The notes below the pieces were generated by a model that saw nothing but the letters and a program-made list of their open reading frames with translations, was not told the origin of the DNA and made no database searches. Shown here piece by piece: positions 1 to 7,865 of a DNA stretch of 34,628 nt; position 1 is the stretch's first letter, and each line of letters opens with the position of its first letter. This stretch comes from Phycisphaerae bacterium. GTDB taxonomy: Bacteria; Planctomycetota; Phycisphaerae; UBA1845. Both the position numbers and the translations under genes were made by a program. Location: the NCBI GenBank assembly GCA_013360585.1, contig JABWBH010000010.1, positions 1 through 34,628 of the forward strand, given 5' to 3'.

Positions 1-2
1 GG

Positions 3-89
3 GAGGAGAACCTCTTCGACCGCCTCATCGCCGCCGCGCTCGGCGCTAAACCTATCACGTGCAGACAGTTAGTCACCGGAGGCAGTTAG
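3..89 (+). CDS. Possible C-terminal tail of a gene cut by the window start
   Basis: An open frame enters at base 3 and runs for 28 codons to a TAG at 87-89. The translated tail starts with a segment reading ENLFDRLIAAALG, which could be an amphipathic C-terminal helix. No start codon is inside the window and 28 codons are too few to identify a family. In DNA this GC-rich an open stretch of this length can occur by chance, so this is only a candidate end of an upstream plus-strand gene. Confidence 0.3.
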   Translation, partial: EENLFDRLIAAALGAKPITCRQLVTGGS

Positions 90-291
90 AGATTCAGGTG
101 AACTGTTTTTGATATCACATTTTATTCACATCACCCCGGGCCGCGTGCCTCTGGAATGCGGAAAAAAAGGATTGACGAGAAGGGTTCTCACGCACAATCT
201 ACGCAGCTTTTGAGAGGAGTGCGTCCGTCGATGACGCGGAGTTTTTCGAGACTTCATTTGCGGTTCACGAGGATTTTCAGGAGACGAACTC

Positions 292-513
292 ATGCGTTCA
301 TGGGGTCAGAGGAAAGCGTGGCGCTTGGGACGGCGATCGACCGGACTGGGATTGTTGCTGGCGCTGGGCGGGTGTGAGTTTGGAACGATCAGCATTCCGG
401 TCACGCTCGACGTGGACGATCTCCTGATCACGCTGGTGCGCGGACTGGTCATTACGCCGATCGACCAGTTCGTCACCGAGCAGATCACGGACGCCTTCGA
501 GGATGACGAATAA
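292..513 (+). CDS. Small putative lipoprotein
   Basis: This 73-residue protein starts at an ATG preceded by an AGGAG-type ribosome binding site (CAGGAG, 7-8 bases upstream). The N-terminus is strongly basic (R2, R7, K8, R11, R14, R15), followed by a short hydrophobic stretch and a lipobox, LALGGC, with the candidate lipidated cysteine at residue 28. The mature part would be only about 46 residues, hydrophobic then acidic at the end (DAFEDDE). I do not recognise a family. The stop codon overlaps the ATG of the DUF481 gene by one base (TAATG), so the two are probably translationally coupled and may act together in the outer envelope. About 200 bp of relatively AT-rich leader precede it; I see no convincing promoter there. 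Confidence 0.7.
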   Translation: MRSWGQRKAWRLGRRSTGLGLLLALGGCEFGTISIPVTLDVDDLLITLVRGLVITPIDQFVTEQITDAFEDDE

Positions 514-1661
514 TGCGTTCTCACGCATTGACGCGGGTAGCGACCGTCGCGCCGGCGGCGCGCGTGGCGCGGTCACGCCGACATCGTGTGCGCACGATGA
601 GCACATTGTGCATCATCGCAATTGTGGCAACGGCGGCGGGCGAGGCATCCGCGGACGTGGTCTACCTGGCGGACGGAAGCCGGATCGTGGGGCGGATCGT
701 GCAGTCGCACGAGCAGGTTTGCGTGGTGGAGACGGCCTTTGCGGGGACGTTGAAGATCGATCAGAAACTCATCAAGGCGATCTCCACGGACGAGGCGGTC
801 GTCGTCGAGTTCGAGTCGGGCGACCGGCTAGTCGGGCGCGTCGAACATGACGAGGGCGCGGGCACGACGACGATCCACAGCGCCGTCGGCGATGTCCCGG
901 TTGCGGACGCCGAGGTCCGCATGATCTGGCGCGACGGGGAGGAAAGTCCGGCGGACGCCGCGGAAAAGGTGAAGATGGAGGAGGCGATCGCCGCCGCCCA
1001 GCCGAAGCACAGCCTGAAGATCGAGTTCGGCGGGCGCGCGACTGAAGGCAACACGGACACGATCACCGCTTCGGGCCGCCTCGACTTCCAGCTCGCCACG
1101 CCGAAGGATCTGTTCAAGGCCTTCCTGTCCGCCGACTACGCGGACACGGACGACAAGCGAAGCCGCAACGAACAGCGCGGCGGCGTGTCGTATGAGCAGA
1201 AGCTGACGGAGCGGATGTTCTGGTACATGCGCTTCGAGGCGGAGCACGACGAGTTCGAGAACCTTGATCTGCGCACGACCGCGGCGGCGGGCCTGGGGTA
1301 TTACTGGATTCAGCGTCCCGAGCACGAGCTGAAGACGCGGACCGGTCTCGGGTATCGGCATGAGACTTACGAGGATGACACGTCGCGCGATGAAGCCGTC
1401 GGTGATTTCGGACTGGATTACCGGCTGGACATCGCTCCGGCGGTTCAATTCGTCCACGCGACGACCTGGACGCCGGCGCTGGAAGACTTCGGCGACTATC
1501 GGCTTGAACTGGACACGTCGCTTCAATTCCCCCTTCAGGTGAGCGACAAGCTGAAGCTGAAAGTCGGCATGCGCAATGAGTACAACAGCCGGCCCGTGGA
1601 TGACCGGGAGCAGTTGGACAACACGTATTATATGAATTTCGTACTCAGCCTCAGTGATTGA
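513..1661 (+). CDS. DUF481 (YdiY-like) outer-membrane protein
   Basis: This is a 382-residue predicted outer-membrane protein. The basic N-terminus is followed by a hydrophobic signal segment after M29 (MSTLCIIAIVATAAGEASA), so the true start could be the internal ATG at about 597; the TAATG overlap with the lipoprotein favours 513. Residues about 48-145 hold two consecutive units of the type 'LaDGSRivGRI ... G.l.i....i' and 'eSGDRLVGRV ... G.v.v', resembling an SH3-like tandem pair. From about residue 165 to the C-terminus the sequence alternates polar and hydrophobic residues with many aromatic strand ends (FGGRATEGNTDT, YYWIQRPEHELKTRTGLGYR, YYMNFVLSLSD), the usual DUF481 beta-barrel pattern. 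Family members are annotated as salt-induced or porin-like outer-membrane proteins; substrate unknown. Confidence 0.85.
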   Translation: MRSHALTRVATVAPAARVARSRRHRVRTMSTLCIIAIVATAAGEASADVVYLADGSRIVGRIVQSHEQVCVVETAFAGTLKIDQKLIKAISTDEAVVVEFESGDRLVGRVEHDEGAGTTTIHSAVGDVPVADAEVRMIWRDGEESPADAAEKVKMEEAIAAAQPKHSLKIEFGGRATEGNTDTITASGRLDFQLATPKDLFKAFLSADYADTDDKRSRNEQRGGVSYEQKLTERMFWYMRFEAEHDEFENLDLRTTAAAGLGYYWIQRPEHELKTRTGLGYRHETYEDDTSRDEAVGDFGLDYRLDIAPAVQFVHATTWTPALEDFGDYRLELDTSLQFPLQVSDKLKLKVGMRNEYNSRPVDDREQLDNTYYMNFVLSLSD

Positions 1662-1994
1662 CGAGAGGCGGCGGATCCGGCTTGCGTCGGTCATTACAGG
1701 GCGGGTCGGAACCGGTTGGAATTCGGACGTGCCGCCGGCGCGGCGGACTCGATCCGAAATCCGAAATCATCCATCCTGATTCCGCTTCCTTGCGGGTTCG
1801 ACCACGCAGGCGATCCCGGTGAGCGTTTATCGCGCGCTCAAGCTGCGCGGCCGTGTCCCGATCCGAATCCTCGTCGCTTCCCTGGGGATCTGTCTGCAAA
1901 CGGGTAAACGGCCTCCACTGCCCCCGCCCGTCGTCACAAACGGCTGAAAAGTTACGGAGCGGATGTGGGCAGGTGCGGGTCGAGGCGGCGACGC
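1662..1994. other. Intergenic region without a convincing gene
   Basis: This 333-bp stretch lies between the convergent DUF481 (+) and oxidoreductase (-) genes. It holds a heptamer tandem repeat at 1752-1768. A 42-codon frame starting at a GTG near 1819 is open but lacks a good ribosome binding site and recognisable motifs. I see no terminator with a T tract. Confidence 0.6.
1752..1768. repeat. Heptanucleotide tandem repeat (ATCCGAA)x2.4
   Basis: Two perfect copies of ATCCGAA plus three bases of a third, in non-coding sequence. It shares its period of seven with other short arrays in this window (7181-7206, 7214-7231, 25484-25497). Confidence 0.7.
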
Positions 1995-3047
1995 TCACGC
2001 GATGAGTCGCGACGGCGAGAAGGGGTTGTCGGGAGGCTCGACGCCGGCGAGGATCATTCCCGCGGCGAGGCGCCCCACCGCGTAGGACGTCGTGACGCCG
2101 TGCCCGCCCAGCCCGGCGACGTGAAAGAGGCGCGGCTCGCGCGGGTCGAAGCCGATGACGAAGCGGCGATCCGGGGCGAAGGTGCGCTGTCCCGCCCAGG
2201 ATCGCAGGATCGACAGCTCGCCCAATTCCGGCTGGAGCCGCGCGACTTTCTCGGCGAGATCCTCGATCGCGGCGGCGTCTTCGGCGTAGTCGCCCGGTTC
2301 CGAAGGCGTTTGATCGCAGGGGGACAGCAGCAGACCGCCGGACTCGGGGCGGAAGTACAAGCCGTCCCGCGCATGCCAGACAAAGGGCCAGTCGGCACGG
2401 ATGCCGGGCATCGGCGGGGTCTGGACGAGGTGTCGCTTCAGCGGCGTCAGGGGAAGGCCGCCGACGCGCCCCGCCCAGGGACCGCAGGCGTTGACAAGAA
2501 TTCGACAGGTAAACTCTCCGCAACTGGTGGAGACGCGAAGGCGGTCACCGTCCGGGCGCCAGCTGTGAACGTGGGTCTGACACCGAAGATGCTGATCGGC
2601 GAGATAGGTTTGCAGGAGCGCGGCGACGTCGGCGATGCCGTCCTGCGGGTTCCACAGTCCGCGCCCGCGCGCCGCCGGGAAATGCGCCGCGACCTCTTCC
2701 TCGCCCATCCCGACGAGCATCAGCCCGCAACGGCGGAAGTCGCACAACTCGCCGCGACGCAGAACCTCCGCACCCTCGCTCCCGAGAGGCTGCATCGCAC
2801 GATCGTCCATCAACTCCCGGATAAAGGCGGCGTTGCGTCCGGAAGAGTGCATGCCCGGCAGGGGTTCCTTCTCCAGAAGGATGACGCGCGGCGCGGCTGC
2901 ATGCCGCGCCATCCTGGACGGCACAAAACCTTTCGACGGCGGAAAGTTGGACGCGGTTTGAAGATGAGGCCGTGCGAGGTGGTACGCGGTGGCGGCGCCC
3001 GCCAGCCCGGCCCCGATGATCACGATGTCCGCCGCTTCCGCCGACAT
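1995..3047 (-). CDS. DAO-family FAD-dependent oxidoreductase
   Basis: This 350-residue protein begins with the dinucleotide-binding motif VIIGAGLAGAATAYHLA (residues 9-25) and ends its second Rossmann strand with VILLEKE (55-61), the acidic residue that binds the FAD ribose. The middle has the family's LVNACGPWAGRVGG segment, and the C-terminus GLGGHGVTTSYAVGRLAAG is the second FAD contact. Members oxidise amino acids or other secondary or primary amines (glycine oxidase, D-amino-acid dehydrogenase, sarcosine oxidase); the substrate cannot be told here. About 26 extra residues (27-52) separate the first helix from the second strand; they are encoded by a segment ending in a perfect hairpin (see separate entry). 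The gene is divergent from the Asp-box protein gene, 225 bp away. Ribosome binding site weak (GGA). Confidence 0.88.
   Translation of the reverse strand: MSAEAADIVIIGAGLAGAATAYHLARPHLQTASNFPPSKGFVPSRMARHAAAPRVILLEKEPLPGMHSSGRNAAFIRELMDDRAMQPLGSEGAEVLRRGELCDFRRCGLMLVGMGEEEVAAHFPAARGRGLWNPQDGIADVAALLQTYLADQHLRCQTHVHSWRPDGDRLRVSTSCGEFTCRILVNACGPWAGRVGGLPLTPLKRHLVQTPPMPGIRADWPFVWHARDGLYFRPESGGLLLSPCDQTPSEPGDYAEDAAAIEDLAEKVARLQPELGELSILRSWAGQRTFAPDRRFVIGFDPREPRLFHVAGLGGHGVTTSYAVGRLAAGMILAGVEPPDNPFSPSRLIA
2892..2969 (-). repeat. In-frame insertion with hairpin inside the oxidoreductase gene
   Basis: This segment encodes residues about 27-52, which have no place in the usual Rossmann spacing (the FAD motif normally runs to strand two in about 20 residues). 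At its 3' end lies an 8-bp perfect inverted repeat, GGCGCGGC-TGCAT-GCCGCGCC (2890-2910 on the plus strand). The length, the palindrome and the preserved frame resemble small palindromic elements that insert into coding sequence, as known for Rickettsia palindromic elements. That it is mobile is inference; no second copy was found in this window. Confidence 0.45.
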
Positions 3048-3272
3048 GAGTTATTCCGTCACGGGAGCATGTCTTCGCGGAGGATGAGGGTCAAGCGGCA
3101 GCGGAGACAGCGGCTTGGAGTGTCCGGAGCCGCGAAGCCCGATCCACGGAGCACGCCGCCGTCCTTCCGCTGCAAGGTATCGGGTTGCGCCGGACATTCT
3201 TCCGCGTCATCCTTACGTTCGACGGACGGTGGGAGAGAGTTCGGAATCGGCACTGAACACGAGGAAAAACGG

Positions 3273-5240
3273 ATGCGCGGCAAGAATCGGTGGGGACGAA
3301 CAGCGTGGGTGATACTGGGGCTGGCGGCGACGAGCGTGAGGGCGGACTGGGTGCAGACGGCGGGGCCGGAGGCGGCTTTGCTCGAGGGGATCGCGGCGCG
3401 GGGCGACCTCGTGCTCGCGGGGGGTGCGGGAAGTTTGTTCCGGTCAGAGGACGGCGGCGAAACGTGGGCGGCGGCGACGCAGGGGCTGCCGCCGAACACG
3501 CGGATCAGCGAGTTTGCGTTCATCGAGGGGCGCGTTCTGGCTTCCGGTCCCTTTGCGGGGCTGTTTCAATCGGAGGATGACGGTTTGACGTGGACTCGGC
3601 TGATCGGTCGGTTGCCGGACGACACGGTCGCGCAGTTTTACGTGGACGGGGCGGAGGTGTACGCGGTGAACGACCGGTCGCTGTGGGTTTCCGCAAACCG
3701 CGGAAACTCCTGGACGGAGATCCCGGTCCCGGATTCGCCGGCGGCCTTTACGATCCACGAAGGCGTGTTCTTCATCGGCTCGGGCAACGGGCTGGGCGTG
3801 ATGCGATCGTTCAACCGCGGCGAGGACTGGGAGTTCGCCGATAACGGTCTGCCTTTCGACATTTACGACGAGTTCACCGCGACGGATACCGCGCTTTTCG
3901 TCGCGGGGCAAAGCGGGGTGTTCCGCACGACCGATTTCGGAGAGGCCTGGATCGACGCGGGATCGAGCATCTCCGGCGGTCCCCGACCGGTGGCGATCGT
4001 CGCACAAGGGTCGGTCCTTTACCTGACGGGAGGAAGCCCGGATCACATTCATCGTTCTTTCGACGATGGGCGGACGTGGGAACCGGCATCCTCGGGCGTG
4101 CCGCGCGGGGCGCGACTTCGTCCCAGCGGACTTGACGTGGACGCGGATCGCCTGCTTCTGGCGACGAACCAGGGCGTGTACCGATCGACGGACGGGGGGG
4201 ATGCGTGGGGCGTCTCGAACCGGGGGATGATCGGAGCGACGATGCGGGCGCTCTCAGGCGCGGGGAAGACGCTGCTGGGCGCAGCGGCTGTCTCGCATCC
4301 GATCTTCCGGTCGAAAGATGGCGGCGAAACGTGGAAGACCGGCGACGAGGGGCTCCCGTCGGGCGACAACGACCTTCCGCAATTCTTCTCCCTCGGCGCG
4401 TTCAAGCGCGGAAAAGCTCTGGTCGGGACGGATCGCTACGGCATGTTCGCCTCCGTCGATTCAGGCCGGACCTGGAGCGCGGACAACGCCGGGTATCCGC
4501 AATACAACGGCACCGCGGGCAATCAGTTCCGAGAGGCGGAGGCGATCGTGCGAACCGACAAGCACATTTTCGTCGGCACCGGATACGGGACGGAGTTCTT
4601 CAACGGTCGGTTCAACATCAGCGGCGGGGGGGTCTGGCGGCGGGCGGAAGGCGGCGGATCGTGGACGGGCGTCAACAACGGGTTCCCGATCATCGCCCGC
4701 AATCTCTTCAACGAACCCGTGTACGCCCCGGTCAACGCGATGTACGCCGACCGCAACGTCGTCCTCGCCAGCACGTTCACGCGGGGCATCTTCCGATCGA
4801 CGAACGCCGGCGGAAACTGGGCGGCGTCCAACAACGGACTCCCGCGCGACAACAACGGCTTCCCCCCGGAGTTCGGCGGCTTCGTCAAGACCGAGGGCGA
4901 CATTCTCGGCGCAGCCATGTCGTTCGCCTTCGGAAGCGGCGGCGAGGGCGTATTCCGCTCCAGCGACCGCGGTTTGTCCTGGACGCGAAGCGACTCGGGC
5001 ATCCCCGCGGGACGGTCGGTGCTCTCGGTCGCCGCTCATGCCGGACGCCTTTACGCCGCGGTCTGGTCCGTCCGCGAACCGCAAGACCTCAACGGCGTGT
5101 ACGTCTCGGGGGACGGCGGATTCACGTGGACTCGCACCGCCGGTCTGGACGGCGTCGTGCTGAACGACCTCGCGTCCAACCGTCGAGGGTTGTTCATCGG
5201 CACACGTGCCGCCGGCGTCTGGCGCTACGTGGGCGAGTGA
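3273..5240 (+). CDS. Secreted Asp-box (BNR / sortilin-like) repeat protein
   Basis: I place the start at the ATG at 3273, 8 bases after GAGG, giving 655 residues; the open frame extends far upstream but there it is antisense to the oxidoreductase. Residues 1-24 are a signal peptide (basic start, hydrophobic AWVILGLAATS, cleavage after VRA). The rest contains about 13 Asp-box motifs of the form S-x-D-x-G-x-x-W spaced at roughly 35-60 residues, for example SEDGGETW, SEDDGLTW, SANRGNSW, SFDDGRTW, SKDGGETW, SVDSGRTW, SSDRGLSW and SGDGGFTW. Such repeats form beta-propellers, as in sortilin/VPS10, sialidases and the photosystem II factor HCF136. The number suggests two propellers. No catalytic sialidase triad is evident, so binding rather than catalysis is likely. 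No C-terminal anchor is seen. Confidence 0.88.
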   Translation: MRGKNRWGRTAWVILGLAATSVRADWVQTAGPEAALLEGIAARGDLVLAGGAGSLFRSEDGGETWAAATQGLPPNTRISEFAFIEGRVLASGPFAGLFQSEDDGLTWTRLIGRLPDDTVAQFYVDGAEVYAVNDRSLWVSANRGNSWTEIPVPDSPAAFTIHEGVFFIGSGNGLGVMRSFNRGEDWEFADNGLPFDIYDEFTATDTALFVAGQSGVFRTTDFGEAWIDAGSSISGGPRPVAIVAQGSVLYLTGGSPDHIHRSFDDGRTWEPASSGVPRGARLRPSGLDVDADRLLLATNQGVYRSTDGGDAWGVSNRGMIGATMRALSGAGKTLLGAAAVSHPIFRSKDGGETWKTGDEGLPSGDNDLPQFFSLGAFKRGKALVGTDRYGMFASVDSGRTWSADNAGYPQYNGTAGNQFREAEAIVRTDKHIFVGTGYGTEFFNGRFNISGGGVWRRAEGGGSWTGVNNGFPIIARNLFNEPVYAPVNAMYADRNVVLASTFTRGIFRSTNAGGNWAASNNGLPRDNNGFPPEFGGFVKTEGDILGAAMSFAFGSGGEGVFRSSDRGLSWTRSDSGIPAGRSVLSVAAHAGRLYAAVWSVREPQDLNGVYVSGDGGFTWTRTAGLDGVVLNDLASNRRGLFIGTRAAGVWRYVGE

Positions 5241-5277
5241 TGACGACCGGCAGGGGGAAACCTATCCGAGATCCGAT

Positions 5278-5311
5278 CCCGGCGCCGGCGGCGTCAAGCC
5301 TCGGCACCGGG
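5278..5311. terminator. Hairpin between convergent genes, possible bidirectional terminator
   Basis: Inverted repeat CCCGGCGCCG (5278-5287) and CGGCACCGGG (5302-5311), a 10-bp stem with one non-Watson-Crick position (G-U on the minus-strand transcript) and a 14-base loop. It begins five bases after the stop of the last gene of the long minus-strand locus and 37 bases after the stop of the Asp-box gene. No T tract follows on either strand, so it may stabilise 3' ends rather than terminate alone. Confidence 0.45.
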
Positions 5312-5315
5312 TTCG

Positions 5316-5942
5316 TCATTCGTCGGTTGAGCCTGGCGCGGTCCCCTTGGCGTCGCTCTTCGTCGGCCAGCCTGTCGCCTGATTGCCCTTCCAGGCGCCG
5401 GCGTCATACACGTCGCCGGACTCGATCACGCCCGACGCGGCGGTCACCTTCACGTCCGCGCGCAGCGTGCCGAGCGACAGGGTGATCGTCAGATCCTTCG
5501 CGGGCAGACCGTATCCGTCGAACTGGATGGACTTCGATCCGTCGCTGACCGTCTCGATCGCCACGCGATAATCCGGTTCGCATCCCAGGCAGAATACCGA
5601 GGGAATCTCAGGCTCGTACGAGCTGAGGAACCGCCACTTGGAAGAGACCGAGCGGTAATACCACAACACGTAAAACTCGCCCGCCGGGTCGATCCCCAGC
5701 GCCGTCGGCGCTCCGATGCGCAGCGCTTCGCCCTGGAGCAGTTTCATATCCAGCCGCAGCTTGTGCGCGGCGCGGCGCAGCTTCTCGCGCTGCACGACCT
5801 CGACGACGCGCGGCTTGGCGGCGACGGCTACGATCGCCAGAATGATCATGACCATCACCAGCTCGACGTAGGTGAACGCTCGCCGCATCGGACCGCGAGC
5901 CGATCCCCGACCTGTCGTTCGCTCTGGGCGGGTCAGCGTCAT
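5316..5942 (-). CDS. GspH-like minor pseudopilin
   Basis: The start is the ATG at 5942, which overlaps the stop of the preceding gene (ATGA) and has GGAG eight bases upstream; this gives 208 residues. A later ATG at 5888 is possible but has no visible ribosome site. A prepilin signal, MRRA|FTYVELVMVMIILAIVAVAA, follows, with alanine instead of glycine before the cleavage point and the conserved glutamate at +5. The globular part is beta-rich and carries a CLGC pair in VFCLGCEPDY that could form a disulfide or bind metal. Short hydrophobic-helix pilins of this kind form the tip of type II secretion pseudopili or type IV pili. It is the last gene of the locus. Confidence 0.82.
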   Translation of the reverse strand: MTLTRPERTTGRGSARGPMRRAFTYVELVMVMIILAIVAVAAKPRVVEVVQREKLRRAAHKLRLDMKLLQGEALRIGAPTALGIDPAGEFYVLWYYRSVSSKWRFLSSYEPEIPSVFCLGCEPDYRVAIETVSDGSKSIQFDGYGLPAKDLTITLSLGTLRADVKVTAASGVIESGDVYDAGAWKGNQATGWPTKSDAKGTAPGSTDE

Positions 5943-7189
5943 CGCGCCATCTCCTGCGTGGTTCCGCTGACGACGTGCAGAAGCTTGTCTGTAAAGCCGG
6001 GCGAAAGCTGCTCCGCCAGCGACGTCCTGCCGTCGCCCAGGACCACTCCGCCTCCGATCGTCACCGTCCCCGCCTGAAGACATCCCGTGAAAAGCCAGCC
6101 CGAGCCTCCGAGCGTCGTCGACGCGCCCGAGACGTAGACCAGCCCTGAAACATAAGGCGTAAACGTATCCGTCTTGTCGCCGTCGCCGTTGAAATCGAGG
6201 TCGGCGGAGCTTTCGCTGAGCGACTCGTTCGGTATGATGAGGTTCACCGACGAACCGGCGCCCAACGCGATGATCAGGCTCGGGTACGGCTGAGTTCCGG
6301 GGCGGATGATCGACGCCTTGTCCACTGTGATGACGTTGGCCCCGCTGCCGGTGATGATCAGCGTCCCCTCGATGAGGCATTCCCGGATGTCGAGGTTCTT
6401 CGTCCCGAGATCGATCCAGTACAGACCGTAGGCGTTGACGGAACCGGTGGTCGCATATGTCGAGGTGAATTTGGCCTTTTCCAGCTTCCAGTTTCCCCCG
6501 CTGTTGCCCGTCCGGGAGATGGTGTTCGCCCGGCTGGTGTAATACGAAAGGTCCGGCGCGGGCATCGCGTACGACGGAGCGTTGAGGTTCTGCGGCGTCA
6601 GGGTCGGCGTCACGACCGAACCCGCCGGTACGTCGAACGCCGCCGCCGCGCCGAGATTCACCGTCACGCCCGTCCCGATGATGCTCCCCTTCGCGTAGAT
6701 CGGGCCGTTGACGGTGGCGAGCGAGGCGAAGGTGATGTTTCCGGACGCCGCGACCGTGTACGCCATCGTGGCGTGCGGATACGGCCGGGCCGTCAGCGAG
6801 AAGGTGCGCGTCTGCGTATCAAGCTGAGAGGCGACGGTGATCCGGGCCGCGTCCGTGTCGTCGTCGAGCAGGTTTCCGTCGTCGTCGGAAAGGGTGACGT
6901 CGATGCGCCCGCCGCCGTCAGGGCGGAGCGTCTGCGTCGGGGTGGTGGTGAACGCGTTGCGCCAGTTCGTCGTCGCGTGGACCGTGGCCAGCGCCCACTC
7001 CGTCCCGGCGCGCCCGAGCTGCTGCGACTGTCGGCGCGTCGTCAGCGTGGACTGCACGCGGCGGTTGGCGAACTGAAGGCTGACCAGCGTCACTCCGGCG
7101 CCGGCCACGAGGATCGAGATCATCATCGTCGTGGCATAAAGCATGACGCCGCGCCGCCGCCCTATATTGTACGTGGGTCGATCTCTCAT
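5939..7189 (-). CDS. PilX/GspK-like large minor pilin
   Basis: This 416-residue protein begins MRDRPTYNIGRRRG|VMLYATTMM: a basic leader, glycine before the predicted cleavage site and one N-terminal hydrophobic helix to about residue 38. The residue at +5 is alanine, not glutamate; lack of Glu5 is the known hallmark of GspK. The body is rich in Gly, Thr, Ser and Val with regular beta periodicity (NITFASLATVNGPIYAKGSI, LDIRECLIEGTLIITG), as in PilX-type proteins with a beta-helix-like region. Residues 332-341 read D-F-N-G-D-G-D-K-T-D, an EF-hand-like calcium loop. It sits 46 bp after the PilV-like gene and overlaps the GspH-like gene by 4 bases. Its leader contains heptamer repeats. Confidence 0.78.
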   Translation of the reverse strand: MRDRPTYNIGRRRGVMLYATTMMISILVAGAGVTLVSLQFANRRVQSTLTTRRQSQQLGRAGTEWALATVHATTNWRNAFTTTPTQTLRPDGGGRIDVTLSDDDGNLLDDDTDAARITVASQLDTQTRTFSLTARPYPHATMAYTVAASGNITFASLATVNGPIYAKGSIIGTGVTVNLGAAAAFDVPAGSVVTPTLTPQNLNAPSYAMPAPDLSYYTSRANTISRTGNSGGNWKLEKAKFTSTYATTGSVNAYGLYWIDLGTKNLDIRECLIEGTLIITGSGANVITVDKASIIRPGTQPYPSLIIALGAGSSVNLIIPNESLSESSADLDFNGDGDKTDTFTPYVSGLVYVSGASTTLGGSGWLFTGCLQAGTVTIGGGVVLGDGRTSLAEQLSPGFTDKLLHVVSGTTQEMAR

Positions 7190-7206
7190 GGATCTCTGAT
7201 CTCTTA
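7181..7206. repeat. GATCTCT heptamer repeat at the PilX-like start
   Basis: Two adjacent perfect copies of GATCTCT (7192-7205), with a third copy at 7181-7187 lying inside the first codons of the PilX-like gene. On the coding strand this reads AGAGATC AGAGATC just before the ATG, so the repeat occupies the ribosome-binding region and could influence translation. Confidence 0.65.
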
Positions 7207-7213
7207 CCTGCTG

Positions 7214-7231
7214 CCTTTTGCCTTTTGCCTA
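7214..7231. repeat. GCCTTTT heptamer repeat
   Basis: Two perfect copies of GCCTTTT and four bases of a third in the 46-bp gap between the PilV-like and PilX-like genes. It is only 8 bases from the GATCTCT array, so two different heptamer arrays sit side by side. Confidence 0.7.
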
Positions 7232-7235
7232 TCCC

Positions 7236-7865
7236 CTACTCATACCCTTCATGCCGTGTCCGGTATCCCACGACCGTTGCTCGCAGCTTGCCGCTCACCA
7301 GGACTCTCACCTCAATCGCCTTCGCCGGCGTACTGCCGTTCGACGCGACCGTCTTCATGTCTGAAAGCTGAACGTTCCAGACCCGGACCTCCCGGCGGGT
7401 GTTCGCATATCCCGTCATCACCGTCCCGTCGAGGTTCTGCGGCGGCGACTCCACCCACCCGTGATAGTCATCAACATCGTCGAGAAACCGCCGGGCGATC
7501 TCGCCGCTTTCCGCACCGAAGCTTCCCGTCGCAACACCCGGCTCCTCGAACCCGCGCGTCAGAACTTCCGCCAGCAGATCGCCGGCCAGATCCATCGCGC
7601 TGTGCCGCTCCTTCTCCGCCGCGGCGCCACGGATGAACGACCCGTAAAGGTTCATCGAGGCCGTGACGCCCAGCCCGAGGATCAACGCGGAGATTGAGGC
7701 TTCGAGGTAAGAAAAACCTCGCCGCCCGTGTGTGCGCCGGCCGAAATCCGCAGAGGCGGTTCCGTGGATTCGTTGTCGCGCAGACGCGCCCGCTCCCGTC
7801 CGCCGGTTCCGCGCGGGCGGAGATGCGCAAATCGAGGGTGAAAAGTCAGCGCAACGGCATGTCAT
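7236..7865 (-). CDS. PilV/GspI-like minor pilin
   Basis: This 209-residue prepilin has an unusually long basic leader: the type III signal GRRG|FSYLEASISALILGLGV cleaves after residue 50, with Gly at -1 and Glu at +5. No in-frame ATG, GTG or TTG lies between the first ATG (7865) and the cleavage site, so I keep that start, which overlaps the end of the upstream PilW-like gene by 20 bases. The mature part is about 159 residues, with the segment LAGDLLAEVLTRGF typical of PilV/GspI proteins ('A..lA...leeL'), followed by a beta domain ending in VEVRVLVSGKLRATVVGYRT style strands. Minor pilins of this type initiate pilus or pseudopilus assembly together with the PilW-, PilX- and GspH-like neighbours. 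Confidence 0.82.
   Translation of the reverse strand: MTCRCADFSPSICASPPARNRRTGAGASARQRIHGTASADFGRRTHGRRGFSYLEASISALILGLGVTASMNLYGSFIRGAAAEKERHSAMDLAGDLLAEVLTRGFEEPGVATGSFGAESGEIARRFLDDVDDYHGWVESPPQNLDGTVMTGYANTRREVRVWNVQLSDMKTVASNGSTPAKAIEVRVLVSGKLRATVVGYRTRHEGYE

Noticed and set aside
172-200. TTGACG-N17-CAATCT as promoter for the lipoprotein gene
   Set aside because: The -35 is good but the -10 matches consensus at only two of six positions, so it was not listed as a feature.
1819-1950. GTG-started 42-codon frame between DUF481 and the oxidoreductase
   Set aside because: No ribosome site at proper spacing and no recognisable features; such a stop-free length is expected by chance.
1965-3272. 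Long plus-strand open frame running upstream of the Asp-box protein
   Set aside because: It is antisense to the oxidoreductase, whose motifs are clear. The signal peptide and ribosome site at 3273 mark the real start.
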